Origin: Flavobacterium denitrificans DSM 15936
GTDB taxonomy: Bacteria > Bacteroidota > Bacteroidia > Flavobacteriales > Flavobacteriaceae
Assembly (NCBI RefSeq): GCF_000425445.1
Contig: NZ_AUDL01000013.1
Span: 62,001-126,000 of the forward strand
Direction of reading: 5' to 3'
Length of the DNA: 64,000 bases
The notes under the pieces: generated by a model
Seen by the model: the letters and a program-made list of their open reading frames with translations, nothing else
What the model was told of the DNA's origin: nothing
The model's database searches: none
Program-made: the position numbers and the translations under genes
Shown: piece by piece, positions 17,525 through 27,044 of the stretch
How positions within the stretch are numbered: position 1 is the stretch's first letter
Layout: each line of letters begins with the position of its first letter

Positions 17525-18445
17525 ATGAAAATGAAAAAAGTGTTTTTTTATATGTCTTTACTGCTTGTTTTCTCTCAAATGCAGGCGCAGAAAGATTTTC
17601 AGGGAATGGCCGTTTATGAGTCAAAAACCCAAGCTCCAAAAATGGATGGAATGCGTGCCAATAGAGATATTACACCTGAAATGCAAAAAAACATGGAGGA
17701 GCGAATGAAAAAAATGCTTGAAAAAACCTTTATTTTAAATTTTGACAAATCGGCTTCTATTTATAAAGAAGAAGAAAAACTAGAAACTCCAGGACAACAA
17801 GGAGGAGGAATGCGCATCATGATGAATTCCTTCATGGGCGGTGGAGGCACTTTTTATAAAAATGTAAAAAGCAAATCGTATACAGTTGATAAAGAATTTA
17901 TGGGAAAAGAATTTCTAGTGGTAGATTCTTTGCCAAAATTAAATTGGAAAATGGAATCTGAAACCAAACAAATTGGAGGTTATACGTGTTACAAAGCAAC
18001 AGCCGTAAAAGAAGCCAGCAAAACCGATTTTAGAAATTTCAGACCAAAAAATGCTGATGATAAAAAGCCTGAAGAGAAAAAAGATGATGCAAAGAAAACT
18101 TCGGGCGAAACGAAAACGAACTTTCAGGATAACTTCGAAATTCCAAAAGAAATTATTATAACAGCATGGTATTCTCCGGAAATTCCAGTGAACCAAGGGC
18201 CAGAAAATTATTGGGGTCTTCCGGGTTTGATTTTGGAAGTAAATGATGGAAGAACCACTATTTTATGTTCGAAAATTGTTTTGAATGCCAAAGATAAAGT
18301 CGAAATAAAAGCGCCTACAAAAGGAAAAGTGGTTTCTCAGAAAGATTATGATCAAACCGTAATCAAAAAAATGGAAGAATTCAGAGAAATGAACCGTGGC
18401 CGTGAAGGTGGTCCTGGTGGCGGTCCAGTAATGATTAGACGCTAA
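17525..18445 (+). CDS. GLPGLI family protein
   Basis: 306 residues. Two in-frame starts are possible (17525 and 17531); both precede the signal peptide MKKVFFYMSLLLVFSQMQAQ. The namesake motif is YWGLPGLILEVNDG at about 229-242. A low-complexity Lys/Glu/Asp stretch lies near 180-205 and the C-terminus is Gly-rich (GREGGPGGGP). The family is secreted, restricted mainly to Bacteroidota and of unknown role; it is often found beside a TonB-type barrel gene, as here (30 bp to the next gene). A -7 element TACATTTG is at 17482-17489. Confidence 0.85.
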   Translation: MKMKKVFFYMSLLLVFSQMQAQKDFQGMAVYESKTQAPKMDGMRANRDITPEMQKNMEERMKKMLEKTFILNFDKSASIYKEEEKLETPGQQGGGMRIMMNSFMGGGGTFYKNVKSKSYTVDKEFMGKEFLVVDSLPKLNWKMESETKQIGGYTCYKATAVKEASKTDFRNFRPKNADDKKPEEKKDDAKKTSGETKTNFQDNFEIPKEIIITAWYSPEIPVNQGPENYWGLPGLILEVNDGRTTILCSKIVLNAKDKVEIKAPTKGKVVSQKDYDQTVIKKMEEFREMNRGREGGPGGGPVMIRR

Positions 18446-18475
18446 TTTTTGAATATCATCTTTTAGATTTTCTCC

Positions 18476-21163
18476 ATGAAAAATGTATTTCTTTTCGTCA
18501 TTTTTTTAATGACCTCGATAACTTTTGCTCAAACGGTTCGTTTTGATGGAATTATTCAAGACGAGCAAAAAAATCCGTTGGAAATGGCCAACATTATGGC
18601 GGTTAATAACGGAACTAAAGCAATGGATTCTTATGGCATTACAAATGATAAAGGTAAGTTTCAGCTGACTTTAAAGCCAAATACTTCATATACAGTTAAA
18701 ATAAGTTATCTGGGAATGAAATCTAAAGAAATTTCGGTTTCAACCAATACAGAAAATATTGTTCAGAATATTGTAATGGATGGTGCGGGAATTGAACTTG
18801 AAGGTGTTGAAATCGTGCGTGAAATGCCAGTTTCTATAAAAGGCGACACAATTGTCTATAACGCCGATTCGTTTAAATCGGGTACAGAAAAAAAACTGGA
18901 GGATGTTTTGAAAAAATTGCCAGGCGTTGAGGTAAATGCTGATGGTGAAATCGAAGTGGAAGGAAAAAAAGTCAGCAAATTAATGGTTGAAGGAAAAGAT
19001 TTTTTTGACGGAGACACTAAACTCGGTGTTAAAAATATTCCCGCTGATGCGATTGACAAAGTTCAGGTTTTAAGAAATTATAATGAGGTAAGTCAATTAA
19101 AAGGTCTTGAAAACGATCAGGATAATGTGGCTATGAATATTAAACTGAAATCGGGAAAAAAGAACTTTTGGTTTGGAGATGTTACGGCAGGAATTGGCGT
19201 TGCAGAGCTCGACAGTCGTTATATTATTAATCCGAAATTGTTTTATTACAGTCCGAAATACAGTATTAATTTAATTACCAATTTTAATAATATTGGCGAA
19301 TTGCCTCTTACGGCGCAGGATTATTTCAAATTTACGGGAGGTTTCAAAAATATGATGAAAAAGGGCGGAAGCAATTTTAATGTTTCGTCAAATGATTTGG
19401 GAATTTCAATTTTAAGAAACAATCGTGCTAAGGAAATCGAAACCAAATTTGGCGCAACGAATTTTTCGTATAATCCAACAAAAGCTTGGAATATTAGCGG
19501 TTTCGGAATTCTTTCGGTTTCAAAAACAGATTTAGAAACCAAATCGCAAACTACAATTTTAGATTCTGGAGATCAACAGAAACGTGATGAAATGACGCAT
19601 CAAAAAAATAATTTGGGACTTTTTAAATTGAGTTCGAGTTATAAGCCAAACGATAAATTTCAGTTTGATTACGACATTTTGACCAAGTTGTCAAAACAAA
19701 ATGAAGATACAGATTTACTTCGTGAATCGGTTGTGAGTAATGTTTCATCGTTGGAAACCATTTTAACACAGAAAAAACAAGATCCAACATCGGTAAACCA
19801 AAACTTAAGTTTGTATTACACGCAAAGCGACAAAAACATTTTTGCTTTTGAGGCACAGCATTTATATCAAGAAGAGAATCCGTTTTATAATGCCAATCTT
19901 CGTTCGCAACCTTTTGATTTGGCGGGATATATTTCAGGACAAAATAGAAATGATTTGAATCAGGATCGTTTTGTGAAAACAAATAAGGTAGATGCAAAAC
20001 TCGATTACTATTATATGGTAACGCCAAAAAGCAATTTCAATGTTACTTTAGGAAATACGTATTCGTACCAAAATTTCAATTCGCATATTTTCCAGATGTT
20101 GGATAACGGAAATAAAAACGACTTGAATGCAGCAGAAAACAACAATGATGTTGATTACAGATTTAATGATGCTTTTTTAGGATTCCATTATAAAATCTTG
20201 ACAGGGAAATTTACTTTGACGCCGGGACTAAGCATACATTCATACAATATGACAAATGCGCAATTAGGAACAGATTATTCTCAAAGTTTTACGAAAGTGT
20301 TGCCTGATTTCTTCGCATTATATCAAATCAAAAAATCAGAAACGCTGACATATAATTTCTCTTTGTCAAATGATTTTACAGATATCAATCAGCTTGCGGC
20401 GGGTTATGTTTTGTCTGATTACAGCAGTTTGTTTAGAGGAAATCGTTTGTTGGAAAATGCAACTTCACAAGTGCATTCGCTTCGTTATTTTAAATACAAT
20501 ATGTTCAATTTTGAAAATATTTTTGCCAACGCGACCTACACTAAAAAAGTTGATGCCATTAAAACGAAAGCTAATTTTGACGGAATTAATCAATCTTCGA
20601 TTCCTTATAATTCCAATTTAGCCGATGAAACTTTAAGCGGAATGGGAAGTTACGGACGTTCTTTCTTGAAAAATTACAAAGCATCGGCAACAGCAAGTTT
20701 GAATTGGTCAAAATTCAATAATATTCAGAACAATGTTTTGGCAACAACTGAAAGTTTTGTGCAGAGTTATACGGTAAAAGCAGCTACAAATTATAAAAAC
20801 TTACCCAATTTAGAAATTGGTTATAATGCGCTGATCAATCAATATAGCGGTTCAACGTATTATACTGATAAACCTTTTGCAAGATTGGATTATTATTTCT
20901 GGAACAGTTTTTCATTTGTTTCCGAGTATGAATTTTATCATTACTATAATGGAAGCAAAACGGTGGATAACGAGTATGATTTTTTAAGCGCTAGTTTGGT
21001 TTATCAAAAAAAGGACAGCAAATGGGAATACAAAGTCTCGGCGACAAACATATTAAATACAACTTATTTGAATGATGACAGCTTCTCGCAGTTTTCTACA
21101 CGAGTTTCGCAATACACTGTTCAACCACGTTACATCATCTTTTCAATGAAATATAATTTGTAG
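18476..21163 (+). CDS. TonB-dependent-receptor-like outer-membrane protein
   Basis: 895 residues. Signal peptide (1-18, ending TFAQ), a CarboxypepD_reg-like domain (about 22-105: GIIQDEQKNPLEMANIMAVN), a plug-like domain (about 110-230: DVLKKLPGVEVNADGEIEVE, KVQVLRNYNEVSQLKG), and a long beta-barrel ending in the aromatic-terminal YIIFSMKYNL. It sits 30 bp after the GLPGLI gene, so one operon. The substrate is unknown; the pair may build an outer-membrane uptake or export unit. Confidence 0.82.
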   Translation: MKNVFLFVIFLMTSITFAQTVRFDGIIQDEQKNPLEMANIMAVNNGTKAMDSYGITNDKGKFQLTLKPNTSYTVKISYLGMKSKEISVSTNTENIVQNIVMDGAGIELEGVEIVREMPVSIKGDTIVYNADSFKSGTEKKLEDVLKKLPGVEVNADGEIEVEGKKVSKLMVEGKDFFDGDTKLGVKNIPADAIDKVQVLRNYNEVSQLKGLENDQDNVAMNIKLKSGKKNFWFGDVTAGIGVAELDSRYIINPKLFYYSPKYSINLITNFNNIGELPLTAQDYFKFTGGFKNMMKKGGSNFNVSSNDLGISILRNNRAKEIETKFGATNFSYNPTKAWNISGFGILSVSKTDLETKSQTTILDSGDQQKRDEMTHQKNNLGLFKLSSSYKPNDKFQFDYDILTKLSKQNEDTDLLRESVVSNVSSLETILTQKKQDPTSVNQNLSLYYTQSDKNIFAFEAQHLYQEENPFYNANLRSQPFDLAGYISGQNRNDLNQDRFVKTNKVDAKLDYYYMVTPKSNFNVTLGNTYSYQNFNSHIFQMLDNGNKNDLNAAENNNDVDYRFNDAFLGFHYKILTGKFTLTPGLSIHSYNMTNAQLGTDYSQSFTKVLPDFFALYQIKKSETLTYNFSLSNDFTDINQLAAGYVLSDYSSLFRGNRLLENATSQVHSLRYFKYNMFNFENIFANATYTKKVDAIKTKANFDGINQSSIPYNSNLADETLSGMGSYGRSFLKNYKASATASLNWSKFNNIQNNVLATTESFVQSYTVKAATNYKNLPNLEIGYNALINQYSGSTYYTDKPFARLDYYFWNSFSFVSEYEFYHYYNGSKTVDNEYDFLSASLVYQKKDSKWEYKVSATNILNTTYLNDDSFSQFSTRVSQYTVQPRYIIFSMKYNL

Positions 21164-21254
21164 TATTTTGATTTCAAAATTTTAATTTTTAGGTATTTTT
21201 TTCATTTTAATCAAATATCTTTACGCTTCATTATTAGCACATAAAATAATAGTC

Positions 21255-23504
21255 ATGCGTAATTTTATTTGGAGCTTATTGTTCTTGTTTTCTGGAATGC
21301 TTGTTTCTTTTTCTCAAACCAAAGGAATTGAAAAAGGAACTTATTTATCAACAAATAAAGGCGGAAAAATCAAGCTGAATTTGCTGGATAATAATAAATA
21401 TGAACTGGTTTTTTATTCAGGAAACTATGAAATAAAAGGCGATTCCTTAATTTTTATTCAAAATGAAAAATCTGAAAGTAATTTTGAACTTGCTTATGTA
21501 ATTGATAAAAAGGCAAAAAAAATAAAAATTAAGTTTTCTGATTCATCTTACTATTCCATTTATATAGGTACACAAAAAGGTTCTGAAGATGTTGTTTACC
21601 AAAGGTTTTCTGATATCAAAACAAAATTAGATCCAAATTGGGAAAAAGCAGATTTAGAATTTGAAATTGAAAAAACAGATTACTTATACTTGGTTTATGA
21701 AGATTATGACGGAAAAAGCAATGTTTGTAAATATGCACTGCCAAAAGATGTTTCTGAGGTAAGCATCAATTATGAGTATGGAGCTGTTGGTGATTTGAAA
21801 ATTGGTGGCTATTTTGACAGAAAAACAAATGAATTAAAGATTTCTGAGCCTGCAGGCAAAAATCCGTTAGTATTTGTAAATGAAAAAAATCCGCAGCCAG
21901 AAAAAGTAAAGAAAGTAATTCCAATCGAAAACCAAACAATTTCAAATTGGACTTATCCAGGAAAAGAAACTGTTTTATCAACAGAGGATTATGGTTCAGA
22001 GGCAATTCCGGTTGATAGCGCTGCCGTAGTAGATTATGCAGTTGCACCTCCTGCCGTTCCTGCTCAATACGATTTTAAACTAAAAATCGAAAACAATCTA
22101 AAAAATGCATTAGCAGCAACAAAAGAAGGAAAACTTAAATTTTTAATGTTTTATGCCAACAGCAAAGATAAAGCTGCAAAAGAGAATTTTGATGCCTTTG
22201 TAAAAGATCAAGAAACGCAGGCTGCTTATAATATGTATGACTCATATAATCCAATTTATGATGTATACAATTATTATTTAGCTGGTGCAGATGATAAAAA
22301 ATGGCTGAAAACTAATAAAATCACAGATGATCCGAGCATATTAGTTTTAAACAGCGATGGTGATATTTTGGCAAAAGCAAAATCTGACTTATCAGACAAG
22401 AGTTATCAGTTTAGCTATTATGGTGATTTATATAAAAAATTACAGCGCGCAAATACTTTTGTATACATTAATAAGGTATTCAAAAATAAAAAAGCAACGG
22501 ATGCAGATTTGATCAGAGCTTTTAATAGAGCTGCAGTTTTAGAAATTTCATACGATTATGATTCAGATTCTGGAACTGAAGTTGCCAACTCTACAGAATT
22601 TGTATTAACCAAAATTTCATCAGATAAAAAAGAGGTTGCACAAACTTGGAAAAACTTGATAGAAGCGCATCAAAAAGATACAAAACCAGATATGTATTTG
22701 GTAGAAACAATTACAAGAGAAATCAAAAATCAAGGTTTTACGAAACAGCTTTTTAATGAAGAACGAGTTTTGAATGATACCGATTTTCTTGCGATAGATT
22801 ACCTTTTGAAACATTCCGATAAAATTGAAGAGAGTCGTGCGGATTTCAATAATAAAGAAGGAGAAGTACACAATTTAGGAAATGTAATTTCTGAAATTTC
22901 TTCGGCCCTTCAATCTAATACTTATATTGCTCAAGAGAAATCTTCTTCAGATATAAATAAGGAGAAGAATATTTCAATTTATAAGAAGATAATTGCTCTA
23001 GGAAAAGGAAATTTTGAATCGTACAGCAATTATTTCCAATATTTAAACAATGCAGAAGATGCAACAAAATCTAATATCGATTTCTTAAAAGAGTTCAGTA
23101 CCTATTTTGATTCTAATTTAACTTCATCAAGTCCAATTGAAAAATTGGATACAATGTTTTCTGCTTTAGATTCTTCTTCGCCATATTCATATGACGGATG
23201 GAATTCGTTTAAAGAGTATCATTCTAATCTTTGTAATAATGCGGCATGGTCAGTAGTACTGCAGCCACAAAATTCAAACTTTTTAAAAGAAGCTATTAAA
23301 TGGTCTGAATACAGTTCAGTTGTAACTAAGAACAATCCTTATTACTTGGATACTTTGGCACAATTATATTATAAAGACGGCCAGAAACAAAAGGCAATTG
23401 AAACACAAAGTTTGGCAGTTAAATATATAAATGCTGTGACGGAACCAGAAACAGCAACTGATATTAAAGAAACTTTGACAAAAATGCAAAACGGAACTTA
23501 CTAA
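21255..23504 (+). CDS. Large secreted protein with a degenerate thioredoxin-like segment
   Basis: 749 residues, not confidently recognised. Signal peptide 1-20 (MLVSFSQ end). Residues about 20-110 are beta-rich. A region near 285-380 (KEGKLKFLMFYANSKDKAAKE, WLKTNKITDDPSILVLNSDG) resembles a thioredoxin fold but has no CXXC, so redox activity is unlikely. The C-terminal ~350 residues are helical and may be TPR-like (YYLDTLAQLYYKDGQKQKAI). Starts 91 bp after the barrel gene and may belong to the same transcript. Confidence 0.55.
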   Translation: MRNFIWSLLFLFSGMLVSFSQTKGIEKGTYLSTNKGGKIKLNLLDNNKYELVFYSGNYEIKGDSLIFIQNEKSESNFELAYVIDKKAKKIKIKFSDSSYYSIYIGTQKGSEDVVYQRFSDIKTKLDPNWEKADLEFEIEKTDYLYLVYEDYDGKSNVCKYALPKDVSEVSINYEYGAVGDLKIGGYFDRKTNELKISEPAGKNPLVFVNEKNPQPEKVKKVIPIENQTISNWTYPGKETVLSTEDYGSEAIPVDSAAVVDYAVAPPAVPAQYDFKLKIENNLKNALAATKEGKLKFLMFYANSKDKAAKENFDAFVKDQETQAAYNMYDSYNPIYDVYNYYLAGADDKKWLKTNKITDDPSILVLNSDGDILAKAKSDLSDKSYQFSYYGDLYKKLQRANTFVYINKVFKNKKATDADLIRAFNRAAVLEISYDYDSDSGTEVANSTEFVLTKISSDKKEVAQTWKNLIEAHQKDTKPDMYLVETITREIKNQGFTKQLFNEERVLNDTDFLAIDYLLKHSDKIEESRADFNNKEGEVHNLGNVISEISSALQSNTYIAQEKSSSDINKEKNISIYKKIIALGKGNFESYSNYFQYLNNAEDATKSNIDFLKEFSTYFDSNLTSSSPIEKLDTMFSALDSSSPYSYDGWNSFKEYHSNLCNNAAWSVVLQPQNSNFLKEAIKWSEYSSVVTKNNPYYLDTLAQLYYKDGQKQKAIETQSLAVKYINAVTEPETATDIKETLTKMQNGTY

Positions 23505-23529
23505 TATTTAGTAGTTATGAAAAATGCAA

Positions 23530-23556
23530 GGTTGTCTGTCTAGACAGCCTTTTTTG
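23530..23556 (+). terminator. Intrinsic terminator
   Basis: Stem GGTTGTC / GACAGCC with a TGTCTA loop and a run of six T residues, downstream of the 749-residue protein gene. Confidence 0.75.
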
Positions 23557-23649
23557 TTTGAAATTTGCTGTTAAAGCCTGTTTTTGATGTTAAAAAAACA
23601 AAGATTTTGCTGTGAAATGATTAAGTTTGGATTAATAAAATTAAAACAC

Positions 23650-25116
23650 ATGAAAAACAAAATGATCCTTGGTTTACTTGCCTCCGGTGCAATGACTTTT
23701 GCGCAGGCAGTGAAAAAACCATTAGTTGCGGCAATAACTGACAAAGATCTTAAAACTGATATGTATCAAATGGCCGGCGACCACTTTAACGGCCGTGAAG
23801 CGGGGACTCTAGACGAATTAAAAGTATCAATGTGGCTGGCTAATAAAGCAAAAGAAGCCGGAATGGAGCCTGCAGGAGATGATGGAACTTATTTCCAATT
23901 TTTTGATTTGTACAGACACCAAGTTACGCCAAATACAAAGTTTAAAATTGGACAAAAAGAGTTTAAACTTTGGAAAGATGTTTTAGTGGCAGAAACTACT
24001 AATATTAAGGTAGAAGGTTCATTAGTTTATCTAGGCGCAGCAACAAAAGAAGAAATTGAAAAAGCAGATGTTAAGGGAAAAGCAGTAGTTTTATTAGCTT
24101 CAAAAGAAGGAATTGCTGATGATATTTCGCTTTTTGACAGGCGTTATCCTGGGTTAGTTAGAAATAAATATTATGACCTCGTGGTTAAAAAAGGAGCAAT
24201 CGCACTTATTATGGTTGCAGACGAATTGGCTGAGCAAAGTTGGTCACAAGTGGAGCCACAAATGACAAGAGGTATTTACGGGATTGAAGGTTTCCGTGAT
24301 AAAATAGGATCTACGATGCCAGTTTTCTGGGTTCACGGTGATCAATTAAATTATTTAAAAACGACTAAAGATTTATTGTCTGCTGAAGTTATTTCTGAAA
24401 CTTACAAATATCCTTCAGTAAACGTCGTAGGTACAATTGCAGGAACTGATCCTAAGCTGAAAAATGAATATGTACTTTTCAGCGGTCACCAAGATCATGA
24501 TGGTGTGCGTCAAAAATACGGACAGGATTCTATTTATAATGGAGCCGATGATAATGCAAGTACTTGCGTGGCAATGTTGGCAATCGCACGAGCTTATAAG
24601 CAACAACCTGGAAAAAGAACATCTTTGTTTGTATTTCACGGTTCAGAGGAACGCGGTTTGTTGGGATCAAGATGGTATGCAGCACATCCTACCGTTCCAG
24701 AAAAAGACATTATCGCAGTTTTAAACGGTGATATGATTGGAAGAAACAATGTAAATCAAGCGGCATTATTGGGTTCTAGTTCGCCACATGAAAATTCATC
24801 TGATTTGGTTGCCATTGCCAAAAAAGCAAATGACGAAGGTCCAAAATTTGATTTGGATAAACTTTGGGACAGGCCAGAACATCCAGAATATTTTTACTTC
24901 CGTTCAGATCATTTGCCATATGCAAGAAGAGGAATCCCTTCAGTTTTTTACACCAGCGTTTTGCACAGTCAATATCATACGCCAATGGATGAATCTGAAA
25001 ATATTGATTTCGTAAAATTGCATAAAATGACAGAGTGGATTTACAGAACGGGTTGGATTTTGTCTAATGATCCTAATCGCCCTAAAACATTGCCAAATGT
25101 GCAATTGGAAAGATAA
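23650..25116 (+). CDS. M28-family zinc aminopeptidase, secreted
   Basis: 488 residues from the ATG at 23650; an earlier TTG in frame (23584) would bury the signal peptide, so the later start is preferred. Signal peptide MKNKMILGLLASGAMTFAQA. A PA-like inserted domain precedes the peptidase domain, whose zinc ligands and base are visible in order: SGHQDHDG (His near 280), YNGADDNAS (Asp near 300), HGSEERGLLG (Glu near 333-334), LNGDMIGR (Asp near 361) and YHTPMDES (His near 443). It likely trims peptides in the periplasm or outside. Stand-alone gene with a terminator on each side. Confidence 0.9.
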   Translation: MKNKMILGLLASGAMTFAQAVKKPLVAAITDKDLKTDMYQMAGDHFNGREAGTLDELKVSMWLANKAKEAGMEPAGDDGTYFQFFDLYRHQVTPNTKFKIGQKEFKLWKDVLVAETTNIKVEGSLVYLGAATKEEIEKADVKGKAVVLLASKEGIADDISLFDRRYPGLVRNKYYDLVVKKGAIALIMVADELAEQSWSQVEPQMTRGIYGIEGFRDKIGSTMPVFWVHGDQLNYLKTTKDLLSAEVISETYKYPSVNVVGTIAGTDPKLKNEYVLFSGHQDHDGVRQKYGQDSIYNGADDNASTCVAMLAIARAYKQQPGKRTSLFVFHGSEERGLLGSRWYAAHPTVPEKDIIAVLNGDMIGRNNVNQAALLGSSSPHENSSDLVAIAKKANDEGPKFDLDKLWDRPEHPEYFYFRSDHLPYARRGIPSVFYTSVLHSQYHTPMDESENIDFVKLHKMTEWIYRTGWILSNDPNRPKTLPNVQLER

Positions 25117-25131
25117 GTTCATAATAAAATT

Positions 25132-25168
25132 AAAAACCCGATTTCAATTTGAAATCGGGTTTTTTTAT
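25132..25168. terminator. Terminator between M28 peptidase and metK
   Basis: Stem AAAAACCCGATTTC / GAAATCGGGTTTTT between convergent genes, with T-runs on both strands. Confidence 0.9.
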
Positions 25169-25187
25169 GTTTAAGATTTAGATTGAA

Positions 25188-26438
25188 TTACAATCCAAAT
25201 GCAGCTTTAACTTGGTCAACAAAATCAAGTTTTTCCCATGTAAACAATTCAACAGTAACAGTTTTTTCGTTTCCACCTGGAGCAGAGAAAGTTTTAGTAA
25301 CCGTTTCTGGTTTACGTCCCATGTGTCCGTAAGCAGCAGTTTCGCTATAAATTGGGTTTCTTAATTTCAAACGTTGCTCAATAAAGTAAGGACGCATATC
25401 AAAGATAGCTTCTACTTTTTTAGCGATTTCACCGTTCGTTAAGTTTACTTTAGAAGTTCCGTAAGTTTCAATGAAAATACCCATTGGTTCAGCAACTCCA
25501 ATTGCGTAAGAAACCTGAACTAAGATTTCGTCAGCAACACCTGCAGCAACTAAGTTTTTAGCGATATGACGAGTTGCATAAGCAGCACTTCTATCTACTT
25601 TACTTGGATCTTTCCCAGAGAATGCACCACCACCGTGAGCACCTTTTCCACCGTACGTATCAACAATGATTTTTCTTCCTGTCAAACCAGTATCTCCGTG
25701 AGGTCCTCCAATAACGAATTTCCCTGTTGGGTTGATGTGGTAGTTTATTTTATCGTTGAATAAATGAGCGTGTTTTGGATTTTTAGCTATAATTCTTGGA
25801 ATCAAGATTTCAACGATATCTTTTTTGATTTTAGCCAACATTGCAGCTTCTTCATCAAAATCATCGTGTTGAGTCGAGATAACAATTGCATCAATACGAG
25901 TTGGTTTGTTATCGTCGCTGTATTCTAAAGTTACTTGAGATTTAGCATCTGGACGTAAATACGTGATTTCTTTGTTTTCACGTCTTAAGATTGCTAATTC
26001 TTGTAATAATTTATGAGATAAATCTAATGCCAAAGGCATGTAGTTTTCAGTTTCATTTGTAGCGTAACCAAACATCATTCCTTGGTCACCTGCACCTTGC
26101 TCTTCTGGCTTAGCTCTGTCAACACCTTGGTTAATATCTGCAGATTGCTCGTGAATTGCTGATAAAATTCCACAAGAATTTGCCTCAAACATATATTCAC
26201 TTTTAGTATATCCAATTTTACGGATTACCTCACGTGCAATTTGCTGTACATCAAGATAAGTATTCGATTTTACTTCACCTGCTAAAATAACCTGACCAGT
26301 TGTAACTAATGTTTCACAAGCTACTTTTGAGTCAGCGTCAAATGCCAAAAAGTTGTCAATTAATGCATCCGAAATTTGATCTGCAACTTTGTCTGGATGC
26401 CCTTCACTAACAGATTCTGACGTAAATAAATAAGCCAT
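25188..26438 (-). CDS. metK: S-adenosylmethionine synthetase
   Basis: Makes SAM from methionine and ATP, the end point of the methionine genes that follow. 416 residues, about 30 longer than E. coli MetK. Motifs: GHPDK (13-17), a phosphate loop [14 protein letters not shown], and [19 protein letters not shown] (about 265-285). Divergent to the metY leader across 350 bp. The 5' region carries a -7/-33 promoter and a structured leader with a terminator hairpin, so SAM- or growth-dependent attenuation is likely. Confidence 0.97.
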   Translation of the reverse strand: MAYLFTSESVSEGHPDKVADQISDALIDNFLAFDADSKVACETLVTTGQVILAGEVKSNTYLDVQQIAREVIRKIGYTKSEYMFEANSCGILSAIHEQSADINQGVDRAKPEEQGAGDQGMMFGYATNETENYMPLALDLSHKLLQELAILRRENKEITYLRPDAKSQVTLEYSDDNKPTRIDAIVISTQHDDFDEEAAMLAKIKKDIVEILIPRIIAKNPKHAHLFNDKINYHINPTGKFVIGGPHGDTGLTGRKIIVDTYGGKGAHGGGAFSGKDPSKVDRSAAYATRHIAKNLVAAGVADEILVQVSYAIGVAEPMGIFIETYGTSKVNLTNGEIAKKVEAIFDMRPYFIEQRLKLRNPIYSETAAYGHMGRKPETVTKTFSAPGGNEKTVTVELFTWEKLDFVDQVKAAFGL

Positions 26439-26480
26439 AATAATGTATTAAATTAAAATTAATCGAGGAAAATAATTGCT

Positions 26481-26605
26481 AAAAAAGGGCTAAAGGAGAG
26501 TTTCTGCTTTAGCATTTTTTACTGCCGAAATTAATCTCTCGGCGCTCATAACGAACCATTTCATTATGAAGAGGTTGCAATCAGTTCAAATTTTTCCTCT
26601 GTATT
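26481..26605 (-). promoter_or_regulatory. Structured metK leader RNA with an intrinsic terminator (candidate SAM-sensing attenuator)
   Basis: In transcript order: a hairpin AGAGG / CCTCT (26600-26570) with a large loop containing AATTTGAAC and GATTGCAA; a hairpin CATAATG / CGTTATG (26568-26547); a hairpin GCCGA / TCGGC (26543-26524) with GAGAGATT in its loop; and a terminator GCTAAAG / CTTTAGC plus T-run (26513-26481). GAGAG in the third loop can pair with CTCTC in the terminator loop, a possible pseudoknot switch. The first loop and the later GCTAAA recall SAM-II riboswitches, but the order and spacing are not canonical. It is not a SAM-I element. Confidence 0.5.
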
Positions 26606-26611
26606 CAGGTG

Positions 26612-26641
26612 CAAAGGTATAAAACCATTTTGATTTGCAAA
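26612..26641 (-). promoter_or_regulatory. Promoter of metK
   Basis: -7 element TACCTTTG (26612-26619) and -33 TTTG (26638-26641) on the minus strand, 18 bp apart, giving a leader of about 165 nt. Confidence 0.65.
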
Positions 26642-26690
26642 TTAAAGTTCAACTTTTTTTATTTTTTTAAAGAGAAATTTAACAGTAGCA

Positions 26691-26710
26691 TACTAATCTG
26701 ATAGGGTAAT
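26691..26710 (+). promoter_or_regulatory. Candidate regulator site A upstream of the metY leader
   Basis: TACTAATCTGATAGGGTAAT. It agrees at 17 of 20 positions with site C before the sulfate operon (39393) and shares its core with sites D and B. It lies upstream of the -33 element of the leader promoter. The Rrf2-type protein encoded at 37874 is the proposed ligand (inference). Confidence 0.5.
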
Positions 26711-26730
26711 GGAAAATATTTTTAATTTTG

Positions 26731-26762
26731 TTTGGCTGATTCAAAAATAGTTCGCAACTTTG
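26731..26762 (+). promoter_or_regulatory. Promoter of the first Met/Cys leader
   Basis: -33 TTTG at 26731-26734, 20-bp spacer, -7-like CAACTTTG at 26755-26762. Transcription would start about 20 bp before the leader ATG. Confidence 0.55.
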
Positions 26763-26789
26763 CCTCGTTGAAATAAAAGAAAAACAAAA

Positions 26790-26858
26790 ATGAAATTTAC
26801 AATTTGCAATATGATGTCTTGTATGATGCCGGAATATTCCGCAGAGACACTATTGTGA
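26790..26858 (+). CDS. Leader peptide 1, Met/Cys-rich (attenuator)
   Basis: A 22-codon frame, MKFTICNMMSCMMPEYSAET plus LL: five Met and two Cys, including two MetMet pairs, ending just before a strong terminator. GCAGAG at 26840-26845, inside the reading frame, can pair with CTCTGC in the 5' arm of the terminator, forming an anti-terminator. A ribosome paused at the Met/Cys codons would leave GCAGAG free and allow read-through; a ribosome at the stop codon would cover it. This is the classical logic of amino-acid attenuation. No SD-like sequence is seen, as is usual in this phylum. Confidence 0.7.
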   Translation: MKFTICNMMSCMMPEYSAETLL

Positions 26859-26885
26859 TTTTTTTTTCAGAAAAAATATATATAG

Positions 26886-26915
26886 AACCTCTGCTGACTG
26901 CAGAGGTTTTTTTTT
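26886..26915 (+). terminator. Attenuator terminator 1
   Basis: Perfect 9-bp stem AACCTCTGC / GCAGAGGTT with a TGACT loop followed by seven further T residues; its 5' arm is the target of the alternative pairing with the leader frame. Confidence 0.88.
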
Positions 26916-26964
26916 GGGGCAAAAATGAAAATTTATACAAGAAAAAAATAAAACTGATTTTTAA

Positions 26965-26996
26965 TTTGGTGGATAAAAAAATACTTATTACATTTA
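26965..26996 (+). promoter_or_regulatory. Second promoter, before leader 2
   Basis: -33 TTTG (26965-26968), 20-bp spacer, -7-like TACATTTA (26989-26996). It lies after terminator 1, so leader 2 can be transcribed independently of leader 1. Confidence 0.45.
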
Positions 26997-27044
26997 CTCT
27001 ATCAAATTGGTCGAATTTAAAAAAAGAAAATAATTTTAATTAAA

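Noticed and set aside
23584..23649. Upstream TTG start for the M28 peptidase
   Set aside because: Would place 22 non-conserved residues before a typical signal peptide.
26481..26605. metK leader as a SAM-I riboswitch
   Set aside because: The S-box blocks (GAGGGA, GCAACC followed by GGTGCT) are absent in order; kept only as an unclassified leader.
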